DNA of 64,000 bases from JAGQRJ01 sp041402045 (GTDB lineage: Bacteria; Planctomycetota; J058): contig JAWKSZ010000038.1 in the NCBI GenBank assembly GCA_041402045.1, forward strand, positions 1 through 64,000, given 5' to 3'. Shown here one piece after another: positions 9,398 to 17,935 of this stretch. How positions within the stretch are numbered: position 1 is the stretch's first letter; each line of letters starts with the position of its first letter. The notes beneath the pieces were generated by a model, which was given only the letters and a program-made list of their open reading frames with translations, searched no databases and was not told where the DNA came from. A program made the position numbers and the translations under genes.

Positions 9398-10330
9398 ATG
9401 CCCCACGTAACGCTCCTCGGACCTCAACGACTTCGCCCGATCGTCAAGCGCGTGCTGGACGACCAGGACCTCGACGGTCCACTGGCCGTGGTGACCGGCG
9501 GCTGGGAAGAGCGGGAGGACGAGGTCGACGACCTGCGCGACCACTGCCAGCGCGAGACCCTGAACCTGGGGCTCTACAAGCGCATGGAGGACGTGCTCCT
9601 CAAGGACCGGGCCTTGTCCCAGGCCCTGGTCGACCGCAACGACCGGCTGCGGGTCGCCCAGACCTTCTACCGGCGCCGGCTGGGGCCGCTCCTGGACTCG
9701 GTGCGCCGGCTGCACCACCTCAAGGTCTCGCGCATGGAGCTGCTCCCGGCGGAGCGCGCCCACGCGATCCTGTCCGTCGCCGAGCTCGACGCGCACTACA
9801 TGACCCAGATCCGCGGGATCCACGCGGCCTTCGACGAGCTGTGGAACCCCACCGAGCGCCCGGCCGTCGTCGACGCGCGGGGTGAGATCGCCGAGCTGGT
9901 CAAGCAGAGCTCGGCGCTGCTCATCGCCGGGGGGCACGTGGGGGTGCTCCTGGATCAGCTCACCCTGTTCGAGCTCGGGACCCTGGTCGGCGAGACGCCC
10001 GTCGTCGCCTGGTCGGCGGGGGCCATGGTCCTGACCGAGCGGATCCTGCTGTTCCACGACAGCCCGCCCCAGGGGCCGGGCGACCCCGAGGTCTACGACG
10101 ACGGCCTGGGGCTCGCGCCGCAGGTCGTGGCGCTGCCCCACGCCCGGACCCGGCTCAAGCTCGACGACCGCGCCCGGGTCCAGATCCTCAGCGGGCGCTT
10201 CGCCCCGGCGTCGTGCGTCGCGCTGGACGAGGGCTGCGGCGTGCACTGGAACGGCCAGGCCTGGTCCGCCATTGGGCCCGCGCGCCGGCTCACGCCGCAG
10301 GGGAAGCTCGCAGGGCTGGTGGCGCCATGA
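9398..10330 (+). CDS. Peptidase S51 / cyanophycinase-like protein
   Basis: 310 residues with a one-base gap from the preceding ATP-grasp gene. The second half has the class I glutaminase-like fold signature of family S51: LLIAGGHVGVLLDQL near 175, the serine nucleophile elbow VVAWSAGAMVLTE near 204, and a GLGL...VVALPHARTR histidine segment near 245. S51 enzymes (cyanophycinase, dipeptidase E) cut after acidic residues in isopeptide or small peptide substrates. An extra ~130-residue N-terminal part is not recognised. Placed among amide-forming ATP-grasp ligases, it may trim or recycle their product; that is inference. The ATGA overlap couples it to the next gene. Confidence 0.68.
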   Translation: MPHVTLLGPQRLRPIVKRVLDDQDLDGPLAVVTGGWEEREDEVDDLRDHCQRETLNLGLYKRMEDVLLKDRALSQALVDRNDRLRVAQTFYRRRLGPLLDSVRRLHHLKVSRMELLPAERAHAILSVAELDAHYMTQIRGIHAAFDELWNPTERPAVVDARGEIAELVKQSSALLIAGGHVGVLLDQLTLFELGTLVGETPVVAWSAGAMVLTERILLFHDSPPQGPGDPEVYDDGLGLAPQVVALPHARTRLKLDDRARVQILSGRFAPASCVALDEGCGVHWNGQAWSAIGPARRLTPQGKLAGLVAP

Positions 10331-11472
10331 AGGGCTCTCCCGCGATCCGCGAGCTGCTGCAGGACGGGACCCCCACCCCCGCCGCGGTCGAGGCGTTCAT
10401 CGAGGAGCACCGGCCGTTCCCCCTGCGAGAGGGGGACCGCGCCACCTTCGTGTTCCGCGGCAACGCCGACGGCGTCCGCTGGCAGCACTGGATCTTCGGC
10501 CTGGCCAGCTCCCAGAGCTTCCACCGGGTCCAGGGCACGGACCTGTGGTACCTCACCGTCGACCTGCGGCCCGCCTCGCGGATCGAATACAAGCTGGCCA
10601 TCGACTACGGCGAGAACACGATCCTGATTCGGGATCCGCTGAACCCGCTCAAGGCCCGCGACCCCTACGGCGCCAACTCGGTGTGCACCACCCAGGGCTA
10701 CGAGCGGCCGGACTGGACCTTCCCCCAGGCCGACACCCGCGAGGGTCGCCTGGAGGAGCTCGAGGTCTACAGCGAAGCCTTCGGTGAGCAGCGCTCGCTG
10801 CAGATCTACCTCCCGGCCCGCTTCCGCGACTCGCGGCGCTACCCGCTGTTGATCATGCACGACGGCAGCGACTACCTGCGCTACTCGGTGGCGAAGACCG
10901 TGCTCGACAACCTGATCCACCGGCTCGAGATCCCGCCCATGATCGTGGCGTTCTCGAACCCCGGGGACCGGCTGCGCGAATACGCCGCGGACCCGCGGCA
11001 CGCGCGGCACATCGTCGAGGAGGTGCTCCCTGCGGTGTGCGCCGAGTATCCGATCGAGGATCGCCCCGCCTCGCGCTGCATCATGGGCGCGAGCTTCGGC
11101 GGGGTGGCCAGCCTCTCGACCGCGTGGCGCTACCCCGGGGTGTTCGGCAACCTGTTCCTGCAGTCCGGCTCCTTCGCGTTCACCGACATCGGCACCCACC
11201 ACCGCGGCGCGGCCTTCGACCCCGTGGTGGACTTCATGAACGAGTTCCGCGAGAGCCCCGGGCGTCCCGCGGAGGCGATCTTCATGAGCTGCGGGGTCTA
11301 CGAGTCACTGATCTACGAGAACCGCTCCCTGGTGCCCTTGCTGCAGAAGTGCGGGATCCAGGTGCGCTTCGTCGAGGCCCGGGACGGTCACAACTGGGAG
11401 AACTGGCGCGACCGGTTCCGCGAAGGACTCTCCTGGCTGTTCCCTGGACCGCTGTGGAAAGTCTACGAGTAA
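10327..11472 (+). CDS. Enterochelin-esterase-like alpha/beta-hydrolase with N-terminal beta domain
   Basis: 381 residues from ATG 10327, which overlaps the preceding stop as ATGA. Residues ~1-150 look like the early-set beta-sandwich found before Fes-type esterases or glucan-active enzymes (FRGNADGVRWQHWIFGL). The C-terminal esterase domain has LLIMHDGSDYLRY, the serine elbow CIMGASFGGVAS near 254, and the catalytic histidine in DGHNWENWRDRF near 353. Fes-type enzymes hydrolyse cyclic or linear ester-linked substrates. Here it lies in an operon with amide ligases and a peptidase, so an ester or transacylation step on a peptide-like or sugar-linked product is possible. Exact substrate unknown. 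Confidence 0.78.
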   Translation: MKGSPAIRELLQDGTPTPAAVEAFIEEHRPFPLREGDRATFVFRGNADGVRWQHWIFGLASSQSFHRVQGTDLWYLTVDLRPASRIEYKLAIDYGENTILIRDPLNPLKARDPYGANSVCTTQGYERPDWTFPQADTREGRLEELEVYSEAFGEQRSLQIYLPARFRDSRRYPLLIMHDGSDYLRYSVAKTVLDNLIHRLEIPPMIVAFSNPGDRLREYAADPRHARHIVEEVLPAVCAEYPIEDRPASRCIMGASFGGVASLSTAWRYPGVFGNLFLQSGSFAFTDIGTHHRGAAFDPVVDFMNEFRESPGRPAEAIFMSCGVYESLIYENRSLVPLLQKCGIQVRFVEARDGHNWENWRDRFREGLSWLFPGPLWKVYE

Positions 11473-11485
11473 GGCAGGAATCCGC

Positions 11486-12235
11486 GTGAAAACGAAGTCT
11501 GCGTGGTATTCGCACCGCGTTCACCAGGACACCCAGCTCGTGCGCTGGGGGACCGTCGGTCGGCCGGTGCTGCTCTTCCCGACCGCGGGGGGCGACGCGG
11601 AGGAGATCGAGCGGATGCTCATGATCCGCGTGCTCGACCCGCTGATCTCCGCGGGGAAGATCAAGGTCTACTCCGTCGACAGCCTCGCCGCCCGGGTGTG
11701 GGGCGACACCGACTACGGCCACCGGCACTGCGCCTGGCTGCAGAACCAGTTCGACGCTTACATCTATCGGGAGGTCGTCCCCGCGATCCGCACGGACTGC
11801 AAGTCACCCGACATCGAGATCGTGGTGGCCGGCGCGTCCATCGGCGCCTTCAACGCCATGGCCTCGATCTGCCGACACCCCGACGTGTTCAAGCAGGCGA
11901 TCTGCATGAGCGGGACCTACGACGTGGAGCGCTTCATCAAGGACGCCCACGGCAACCCGCTCCGCCCGAACCTGCCCGACTTCTACTTCTCGTCGCCGCT
12001 GCACTACCTGCCGCGGCTGAAGGACGGCCCGCAGCTCGACCTCCTGCGCAAGCGCTTCGTGCTCATGGCGCACGGCGGCGGGCGCTGGGAAGACCCGAAG
12101 CAAGACTGGCACATGGCGAGGCTCCTGGGGTCCAAGGGCGTGCCCAACCGCGTCGACCCCTGGGGCCCGGAATACGACCACGACTGGCCCACCTGGCGGA
12201 CCCTCCTGCCCAAGTATCTGAGTGAAGTCGAATGA
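11486..12235 (+). CDS. Alpha/beta-hydrolase (esterase family)
   Basis: 249 residues from GTG 11486, 13 bases after the preceding stop, with aggcagga upstream. It is a compact single-domain member of the esterase D/putative esterase family: serine elbow VVAGASIGAFNAM near 115, an aromatic-rich cap, and a C-terminal YDHDWPTWR holding the likely catalytic histidine. There is no signal peptide, so it is probably cytoplasmic like its neighbours. The stop overlaps the next ATG (ATGA). Two different hydrolases in the same operon suggest either two ester bonds or one hydrolase and one acyltransferase activity. Function otherwise unassigned. Confidence 0.75.
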   Translation: MKTKSAWYSHRVHQDTQLVRWGTVGRPVLLFPTAGGDAEEIERMLMIRVLDPLISAGKIKVYSVDSLAARVWGDTDYGHRHCAWLQNQFDAYIYREVVPAIRTDCKSPDIEIVVAGASIGAFNAMASICRHPDVFKQAICMSGTYDVERFIKDAHGNPLRPNLPDFYFSSPLHYLPRLKDGPQLDLLRKRFVLMAHGGGRWEDPKQDWHMARLLGSKGVPNRVDPWGPEYDHDWPTWRTLLPKYLSEVE

Positions 12236-13484
12236 GCACCATCAAGAAGACCGTTGGCCTCCTCGTCGGTGACGAGCTCGATTGGCCCGACGCGATCGAG
12301 TCTCTGCTCGCGAAGCTCGGGAACCGCATCGAGTACCGCGGGAACACGTACGAGGTCGACATCCGCCGGCTGCGGATCGACCCCTTCTCCCTGCGCGACC
12401 CCAGCAAGTACGACGTGGTGATCGATCGCCTCGCCTACTGGCACTTCGCGCCCCGCGAGTGGCTCAAGAAGGCGGCGCTGGTCAACAGCACCTACCTGCT
12501 GAACAACCCGTTCACCTTCCAGAGCATGGAGAAGCACTCGGCCTACTGCGCCATGATCCGCCTCGGGCTGCACATCCCCGAGACGTTCCTGATCCCGCAG
12601 AAGAAGGCCCCTGAGGCCTACCAGGAGAAGTACGCCCGCACCGCCGAGCGCTACCACGACCTGTTCGACCTCCCGCGGATCGCCGAGCAGATCGGGTATC
12701 CCCTGTTCATGAAGCCCTTCGACGGCGGCGGCTGGCGCGGGGTGACCAAGATCAAGGACCCCGCGGGCCTGGTCCGGGCCTACGACGCCTCGCAGCAGAC
12801 GCTGATGCACCTGCAGCAAGGTCTGGACGACTACGACGTGTTCACCCGCTCGTTGGCGATCGGGCCCCAGGTGGCGAGCCTGAAGTTCGCCCCCGAGAAG
12901 CCCCACCACGCGCGCTACCAGATCGAGCACGGCTTCCTCAGCGAGAAGGAAGGCCGCGAGGTCCGGATCATCACCAAGCTGATCAACGCGTTCTTCCGCT
13001 GGGACTTCAACTCCTGCGAGACGATCCACAAGGACGGGAAGGTGTGGCCGATCGACTTCGCCAACGCCTGCCCGGACGTGGCGATCACCAGCCTCCACTA
13101 CTACTTCCCTGGGCCATGGAGTCCCTGCTGGCGTGGACCCTGTTCTGCGTGGTCACCGACCGCCCCATGAAGATCGGGATCGACCCGCAGCCCTACTTCG
13201 ACGTCGCCGACTCGGAGCGGAGCTACGAGGAGAAGCTGGAGGCCTACGAGGTCCTGGCCGACAAGCACTTCGACCGCGTCGCGTTCGAGGAGTTCAAGGC
13301 CGAGCAGCTCTCGGAGCTCGGCCAGGCCACCTACGACTTCATGCGCTCGCCGGACCTCGAGCGGATCCTGGATCAGACCGTCGCCGACATCTTCCCGGCC
13401 CACGAGCACGGCGCGTTCAAGGCGCACTTCGGCGGCCTCCTGGGCCACTGGATCAACAACCACGCCAAGCACTACAAGGCCTAG
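12232..13484 (+). CDS. ATP-grasp protein 4, RimK-like (one frame break)
   Basis: Last gene of the operon, coupled to the previous one by ATGA. The frame from 12232 encodes MSTIKKTVGLLVGDELDWPD, an ATP-grasp core with YPLFMKPFDGGGWRGVTKI near 159, and a metal-site strand VWPIDFANACPD near 273. The reading frame then shifts at a run of Cs (13107-13109): restoring one C gives YYFPWAMESLLAWTLF and continues to HAKHYKA and a stop at 13484, 417 residues in all. It is more distant from the three other ATP-grasp proteins and closer to RimK/glutathione-synthetase-type ligases. Likely adds an amino acid or amine to a carboxylate; substrate unknown. Confidence 0.78.
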
Positions 13485-13487
13485 GAC

Positions 13488-13590
13488 GACGAGGGCCGCG
13501 ATCGCCGAGCGATCGCGGCGCCGAGTCTCTTGGGTGGGCCAGAACGACGAGGGCCGCGATCGCTCAGCGATCGCGGCCCGGCGTGTCTTG
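13488..13590. terminator. Two tandem near-identical hairpins after the ATP-grasp operon
   Basis: Two copies, 58 bp apart, of gacgagggccgcgatcgc followed by a 3-nt loop and the complementary arm. Copy 1 stem: 13495-13505 with 13509-13519. Copy 2 stem: 13551-13563 with 13567-13579, 13 bp. Both copies are followed by a similar gtctcttgggt / gtgtcttgggt. They fill the gap between the plus-strand operon and the convergent gene at 13607, so they probably serve as a duplicated bidirectional terminator. The shared flanks show duplication of a whole unit. Confidence 0.7.
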
Positions 13591-13606
13591 GGTCGTAGGA
13601 CGCGCG

Positions 13607-14212
13607 CTACTTCGGCTCGGCGAGCTTCCAGAGCGGACCGAGGTAGACGAAGCGGTCCTCGTGGAAGAAGAACACCTGCAGCCGCGTGCCCGCGCGGGGG
13701 TCGTCCTTGGCGTCCCTGGGATACAGGTGCGCGCAATAGAAGGTCTCGCCCGGCTTGAGGTGCGCGGCGACCGTGCGCAGGCCGGAGGCGAACTCACGGG
13801 CGGCGGTGGTCTCGGTCTCCATGCTCAGCAGGTCCTCGGTGGTCGCCGAGAACACGTCCACCTTGCGCAGCTCAGGGCTCAGCGCGAGGTGCTTCAGGGC
13901 CTGCTCGGGGCCCGAGCCGAAGGTCTCCTTGGAGCTGGCCTGGATCGCGCCCCCGAGGGCAGCGAAGCCCTCCTTGGTCAGCGCGGCCTCGACCGCCCCC
14001 TTCGAGGGGATCAGGCTCCGGAGCGCCTCGTTCGCCGTGTCTGCCTTCTCGGCGCGGACCGCGCTGAGCAGCTTCTTCAGCAACACCTCGAGCTGCTGGC
14101 TCCGCGCGTCCTGGGTCTGGGCGCGCTCCTCCTGGTCCGGCATGTCCTCCTGCGCGAACGCGCTGGGGAAGGAGCCGACCACCAACCCCGCTGCAACGAT
14201 CAGAGCCCTCAC
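13607..14212 (-). CDS. Secreted protein of unknown function
   Basis: 201 residues from GTG 14212, overlapping the kinase stop by GTGA. A signal peptide is clear (MRALIVAAGLVVGSFPSAFA, cut near residue 20). The mature part is mainly helical (residues 25-110, rich in Glu, Gln, Leu), followed by a beta-rich end with FYCAHLYPRDAK and LQVFFFHEDRFVYLGPLWKL. I do not recognise a family. Coupling to the cyclic-nucleotide-binding kinase suggests the two are made together; it could be an exported sensor or substrate, but nothing in the sequence proves this. Confidence 0.75.
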   Translation of the reverse strand: MRALIVAAGLVVGSFPSAFAQEDMPDQEERAQTQDARSQQLEVLLKKLLSAVRAEKADTANEALRSLIPSKGAVEAALTKEGFAALGGAIQASSKETFGSGPEQALKHLALSPELRKVDVFSATTEDLLSMETETTAAREFASGLRTVAAHLKPGETFYCAHLYPRDAKDDPRAGTRLQVFFFHEDRFVYLGPLWKLAEPK

Positions 14213-15591
14213 ACGATCCTCCCCGGTTCCGAGATCCCGACCTTCATGCCGGGGATCTTCTTGGCTTCGCTCACCGACCGCCTCACGAAGGCCGTGACGG
14301 CTTCCTCGTGGGCGGGGTCATAGATCAAGCTCAAGGTCCGCGTGCGCGCCTTCGAGAGGTCGACGGTCTTGGGCTTGGCCTTGTTCAGGAACTCCTCCGC
14401 GTCCTTGCCCGTCTGGAAGCGATCCTCGGGGCGCTTCTGACACGCGCGGTTCACGAACTCGCTCAGGTCGCGGGGGACCCGGGGGTTCACACTCGCGGGG
14501 TCGGGCACGGGCTCGCGGACGTGCTTGCGCAGGACCTCGTAGGGGTCCGGCGAGTCGAAGGGCAGGCGGCCGGTCAGCATCTCGAACGCCATGACCCCCA
14601 GCGAGTAGAGGTCCGCGCGACCGTCCATCTTCTTGCCGAGGGCCTGCTCGGGGCTCATGTACTCCGCGGTGCCGACGATGTCCTCGTCCTCCTCGGCGGC
14701 CTCGGCGCGGGTCTTGGCGATCCCGAAGTCCATGAGCTTGACGCGGCCGCTGGGCTCGATGATCACGTTGCTCGGCTTGATGTCGCGGTGCACGACGCCG
14801 CGGGTGTGGGCGCAGTCCAGCGCGGAGGAGAGCTGGGCCAGGATCGAGCGGGTCTGGTCGAAGGGCAGCACGCCCCGGGTGTCGACCATGCGCGAGAGCA
14901 CGGTCCCCGAGACCTTCTCCATGATGATGAAGAAGGTCGCGTAGGCCTCCTCGCTGTCGATCACCTGCACGATGTTCTCGTGCTCGAGGCCGGCCACGAT
15001 CTTGGCCTCGTTCTTGAACCGCGTGCAGAAGTCCACGTCGTAGACCAGCTCGTGGGAGAGCATCTTGATCGCGACGGTGGTGCGCAGCGTGGGGTGCAGC
15101 CCCTCGAACACGATCGCCATGCCCCCGCGGCCGAGCTCGCCGACGAGGCGGTACTTCCCGATCTGCTTGATCTGATCGCCCTGGAGCAGGCGGCGTCCGA
15201 GGATCTCCGTGAGGAAGGAGGCGACGCTCGGGTGCTCCGCCAGGAAGCGCTGGAGCGGCGCCCGCCGAATGACCAGGGCCTCGACGTCGCTCTCGGCGAA
15301 CACGTCGGCGTTGCGCGGCTCCCCCGTGAGGAGGGCCATCTCCCCGAACATCTCCTTGGCGCCGAGCCGGGCGACGAACTTCTCGCGGCCGGTCTCCTCC
15401 TCGAGGATCGGGATCCGCACTTCGCCGCGACGAATCACGAACATGGCGTCGCCCGGGTCGCCCCGGCTGAGGATCCGGGTGCCCGCCTTGAAGTTGACCT
15501 GCTCGCATTGGGAGGACAACCAGCCGGCGTCACGCACCGACAGGGACCGGAAGGCCTGAATGGACTTCAGGAACGCGGTGTGCTGCGTCAT
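14209..15591 (-). CDS. Ser/Thr protein kinase with N-terminal cyclic-nucleotide-binding domain
   Basis: 460 residues. Residues ~8-125 form a cNMP-binding beta-roll: ILSRGDPGDAMFVIRRGEVR, then the phosphate-binding cassette FGEMALLTGEPRNADV. Its arginine position fits ligand binding. Residues ~143-400 are a Hanks-type kinase: GELGRGGMAIVFEG (P-loop), AIKML (ATP lysine), VVHRDIKPSNVI (catalytic loop), LMDFGIAK, and EYMSPEQAL. There is no transmembrane segment, so it is a cytoplasmic kinase probably gated by a cyclic nucleotide. This order, cNMP domain before kinase, resembles eukaryotic PKG, though arising separately. Downstream and coupled is a secreted protein. Upstream 192 bp to the divergent glpD hold the promoters. 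Confidence 0.93.
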   Translation of the reverse strand: MTQHTAFLKSIQAFRSLSVRDAGWLSSQCEQVNFKAGTRILSRGDPGDAMFVIRRGEVRIPILEEETGREKFVARLGAKEMFGEMALLTGEPRNADVFAESDVEALVIRRAPLQRFLAEHPSVASFLTEILGRRLLQGDQIKQIGKYRLVGELGRGGMAIVFEGLHPTLRTTVAIKMLSHELVYDVDFCTRFKNEAKIVAGLEHENIVQVIDSEEAYATFFIIMEKVSGTVLSRMVDTRGVLPFDQTRSILAQLSSALDCAHTRGVVHRDIKPSNVIIEPSGRVKLMDFGIAKTRAEAAEEDEDIVGTAEYMSPEQALGKKMDGRADLYSLGVMAFEMLTGRLPFDSPDPYEVLRKHVREPVPDPASVNPRVPRDLSEFVNRACQKRPEDRFQTGKDAEEFLNKAKPKTVDLSKARTRTLSLIYDPAHEEAVTAFVRRSVSEAKKIPGMKVGISEPGRIV

Positions 15592-15783
15592 GCTCTCCCT
15601 CCATGGTGGGCTGGGGAATTGTAGCGGAGGGCTTGGCGCGCCGATAGCCCGTCCGGCGGCCGGCTGAGGTGGGTTTGAACGGGCCTTGACGGGTCCTCGG
15701 GCAGGTCAGGGCGGGGCGTGCGAGGTGCGCACACTCGCGACCCGCTGCTTGTTTTGGGGGCAGCCGGTCACTAACCTCGGCGC

Positions 15784-17487
15784 ATGTCGCGAGCCGAGTT
15801 GTTCACCCGCCTGCAGTCGACCGAGTTCGACCTCCTCGTGGTGGGCGGAGGGATCACCGGGGCGGGGATCGCCCGCGACGCGGCGCTGCGGGGGCTCCAG
15901 GTCGCGCTGATCGAGCGCGGCGACCTCGCGCGGGGGACGTCCTCCGCGAGCTCGAAGTTGATCCACGGCGGGCTGCGCTACCTCGAGCAGTACGAGTTCT
16001 TGCTGGTCCGGGAGTCGGTGCGCGAGCGCGCGCTGCTCAGCAAGAACGCCCCGCACCTGGCGCGTCCCCTCCCGTTCCTGTTCCCCGTCTACAAGGGGGG
16101 CGGGGTCAAGCCCTGGGAGATCCGGGCCGGAATGTGGCTCTACGACGTGCTGGCCCTGTTCAGCAACTTCCGCTCGCACAAGATCCTGAGCCGCGCACAG
16201 ACGCGCCGGGTCGCGCCGCTCCTCGAGCAAGAGGGGCTGCAGAACTGCGCGCTCTACTACGACTGCCTCACCGACGACGCGCGCCTCACCGCCGAGACCG
16301 CGCTCGACGCCGCGACCCACGGCGCGGCGATCGCCACCTACTGCGAGGCGATCGAGTTCACGGTGGACAGCGCCGGGCGGACCACGGGGGTGTGGGTCCG
16401 GGATCGCCTGGACGAGGCGACGCTGACCGGGGAGGGCCGGGCCACCCCGCGCTTTCCGATCAAGGCCAAGGTCACCTGCGTGGCGGCCGGCCCCTGGACC
16501 GACGAGGTCCTCGCGGGCAAGGTCCAGCGCCCCCTCCTGCGCCCGACCAAGGGCTCCCACGTCGTGCTGGACCGCGAGCGCTTGCCCGTGGATCAGGCGG
16601 TCGTGATCAAGAGCTCGGTGGACGGGCGCGTGTTGTTCGCGATCCCCTGGGCCCAGCGCACGATCCTGGGGACCACCGACACCGACGCCCACGAGTCCCC
16701 CGACGTGGTGGAGGCGAGCCGCGAGGACGTGGACTACCTCCTGGCCTCGGCGAACAGCTACTTCCCCAGCCTCCACGCGACCCCCGCGGACGTGATCTCG
16801 ACCTGGTCGGGGTTGCGGCCGCTCATGGCCGCGGGCGAGGGGCTCGACCCTTCGGAGGTCAGCCGCGAGCACGCGATCGTGAACGTCGACCCGGGGCTCC
16901 TCGCGATCGCGGGGGGCAAGCTGACCACCTATCGGCTGATGGCCGAGCAAGCGGTGGACAAGGCCCTGCGAAAGCTGGGGTTCAACCGCAAGCTCGACCC
17001 CTGCCGGACGACCGAGGTCCCGCTCCCGGGGGGAGCGGGCTTCGCCGTGCGGGATCTGCCGAGCCTGGCCAAGGCCCTCGCGAAGTCGCACGCCCTCGAG
17101 CCCGACGTAGCCCTGCACCTCGTGCACAGCTACGGGCGGCGGGCGCCGGAGGTGATCGCCTGCGGGCAGCACTACAACGTGCGGCCTGGGCGGATCGCGC
17201 CAGACTTGCCCTTCACCTACGACGAGGTGGCGTACGCCGCGGCGCACGAGGGCGCGGTGCGCCTCGTCGACGCCCTGCGTCGGCGCCTCAACGTGTTCCT
17301 CCAGGACCAGGATCAGGGCCTGGGCGTGTGCGAGGACGCGGCGCGGATCATGGGCGAGGTCCTCGGCTGGGACGCCTGGCGGGTCGACCTCGAGGTCGAG
17401 GACTACCGCCGCGCCGTCGAGGGCTCGCGCAGATACCGCCAGCCGGAGCCTCGGCTGGCCCGTCCCCTCGAGGCCCCCTCGACCTGA
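15784..17487 (+). CDS. glpD: Aerobic glycerol-3-phosphate dehydrogenase
   Basis: FAD-dependent oxidation of glycerol-3-phosphate to dihydroxyacetone phosphate at the membrane, feeding quinones. 567 residues, normal for GlpD. The FAD dinucleotide fold is FDLLVVGGGITGAGIARDAA near residue 15. ARGTSSASSKLIHGGLRYLE is the diagnostic block, and GTTDTDAHESPD, TWSGLRPLM and GGKLTTYRLMAE follow in family order. A C-terminal DAO domain (from ~400) is present. ATG 15784 is the first plausible start. It is a single gene, not beside glpK or glpF, and convergent with the RING-finger gene 4 bp downstream. Confidence 0.95.
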   Translation: MSRAELFTRLQSTEFDLLVVGGGITGAGIARDAALRGLQVALIERGDLARGTSSASSKLIHGGLRYLEQYEFLLVRESVRERALLSKNAPHLARPLPFLFPVYKGGGVKPWEIRAGMWLYDVLALFSNFRSHKILSRAQTRRVAPLLEQEGLQNCALYYDCLTDDARLTAETALDAATHGAAIATYCEAIEFTVDSAGRTTGVWVRDRLDEATLTGEGRATPRFPIKAKVTCVAAGPWTDEVLAGKVQRPLLRPTKGSHVVLDRERLPVDQAVVIKSSVDGRVLFAIPWAQRTILGTTDTDAHESPDVVEASREDVDYLLASANSYFPSLHATPADVISTWSGLRPLMAAGEGLDPSEVSREHAIVNVDPGLLAIAGGKLTTYRLMAEQAVDKALRKLGFNRKLDPCRTTEVPLPGGAGFAVRDLPSLAKALAKSHALEPDVALHLVHSYGRRAPEVIACGQHYNVRPGRIAPDLPFTYDEVAYAAAHEGAVRLVDALRRRLNVFLQDQDQGLGVCEDAARIMGEVLGWDAWRVDLEVEDYRRAVEGSRRYRQPEPRLARPLEAPST

Positions 17488-17491
17488 CCGG

Positions 17492-17875
17492 TCAGACGTC
17501 GGCGAGGCGGCGGTAGTGGTGGCGGGCTCCCCCCGCGACCAGCGCGCAGAGCAGGAGGATCGCGCCGGGGGCCCGAACTCCGCCCACCAGGAGCAGCGCG
17601 CCGGGCAGGGCGAGGAGGCCCATGACGAGGGTGAACACCCCCGCGAGCGTCAGGGCGTGTTCGCGGGCGTGGGGGGCGCAGCGACCCCCGGCGAGGGGGC
17701 GGGCGGCGCAGCCCCGGGTCAGGCAGCCCTGGCTCGGAGCGGCGGGCCGGGGGCAGGCGAAGCAGCCGCCGTGCTGGTCCCAGCAGCTCGCGTGGTGCAC
17801 GGCGCCGCACCGTCCACAGCCCCGCTCCAAGACGTCTCCCGAGAGCTCTTCCTGGCAGAACGGACAGCTACGCAC
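17492..17875 (-). CDS. Prokaryotic RING-finger membrane protein
   Basis: 127 residues. The N-terminus MRSCPFCQEELSGDV...CGRCGAVHHASCW...GGCFACPRP gives a C-x2-C...C-x2-C-x4-H-x2-C...C-x2-C pattern. This matches the prokaryotic RING-finger (treble-clef zinc) family. The C-terminal half has two hydrophobic segments (LAGVFTLVMGLLALPGALLLV and APGAILLLCALVAGG), so it is membrane-anchored. A second small Cys cluster (GCLTRGCAA...CAPH) lies between. No ubiquitin-like genes are nearby, so a ligase role cannot be claimed; such proteins often act in protein-protein contacts. Convergent with glpD. Confidence 0.75.
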   Translation of the reverse strand: MRSCPFCQEELSGDVLERGCGRCGAVHHASCWDQHGGCFACPRPAAPSQGCLTRGCAARPLAGGRCAPHAREHALTLAGVFTLVMGLLALPGALLLVGGVRAPGAILLLCALVAGGARHHYRRLADV

Positions 17876-17935
17876 GGCGCGAGTCTAACCTGACCAGTCG
17901 GTTGCTTCGGGCTCCGGGGGCGCTAGGCTGAAGGC

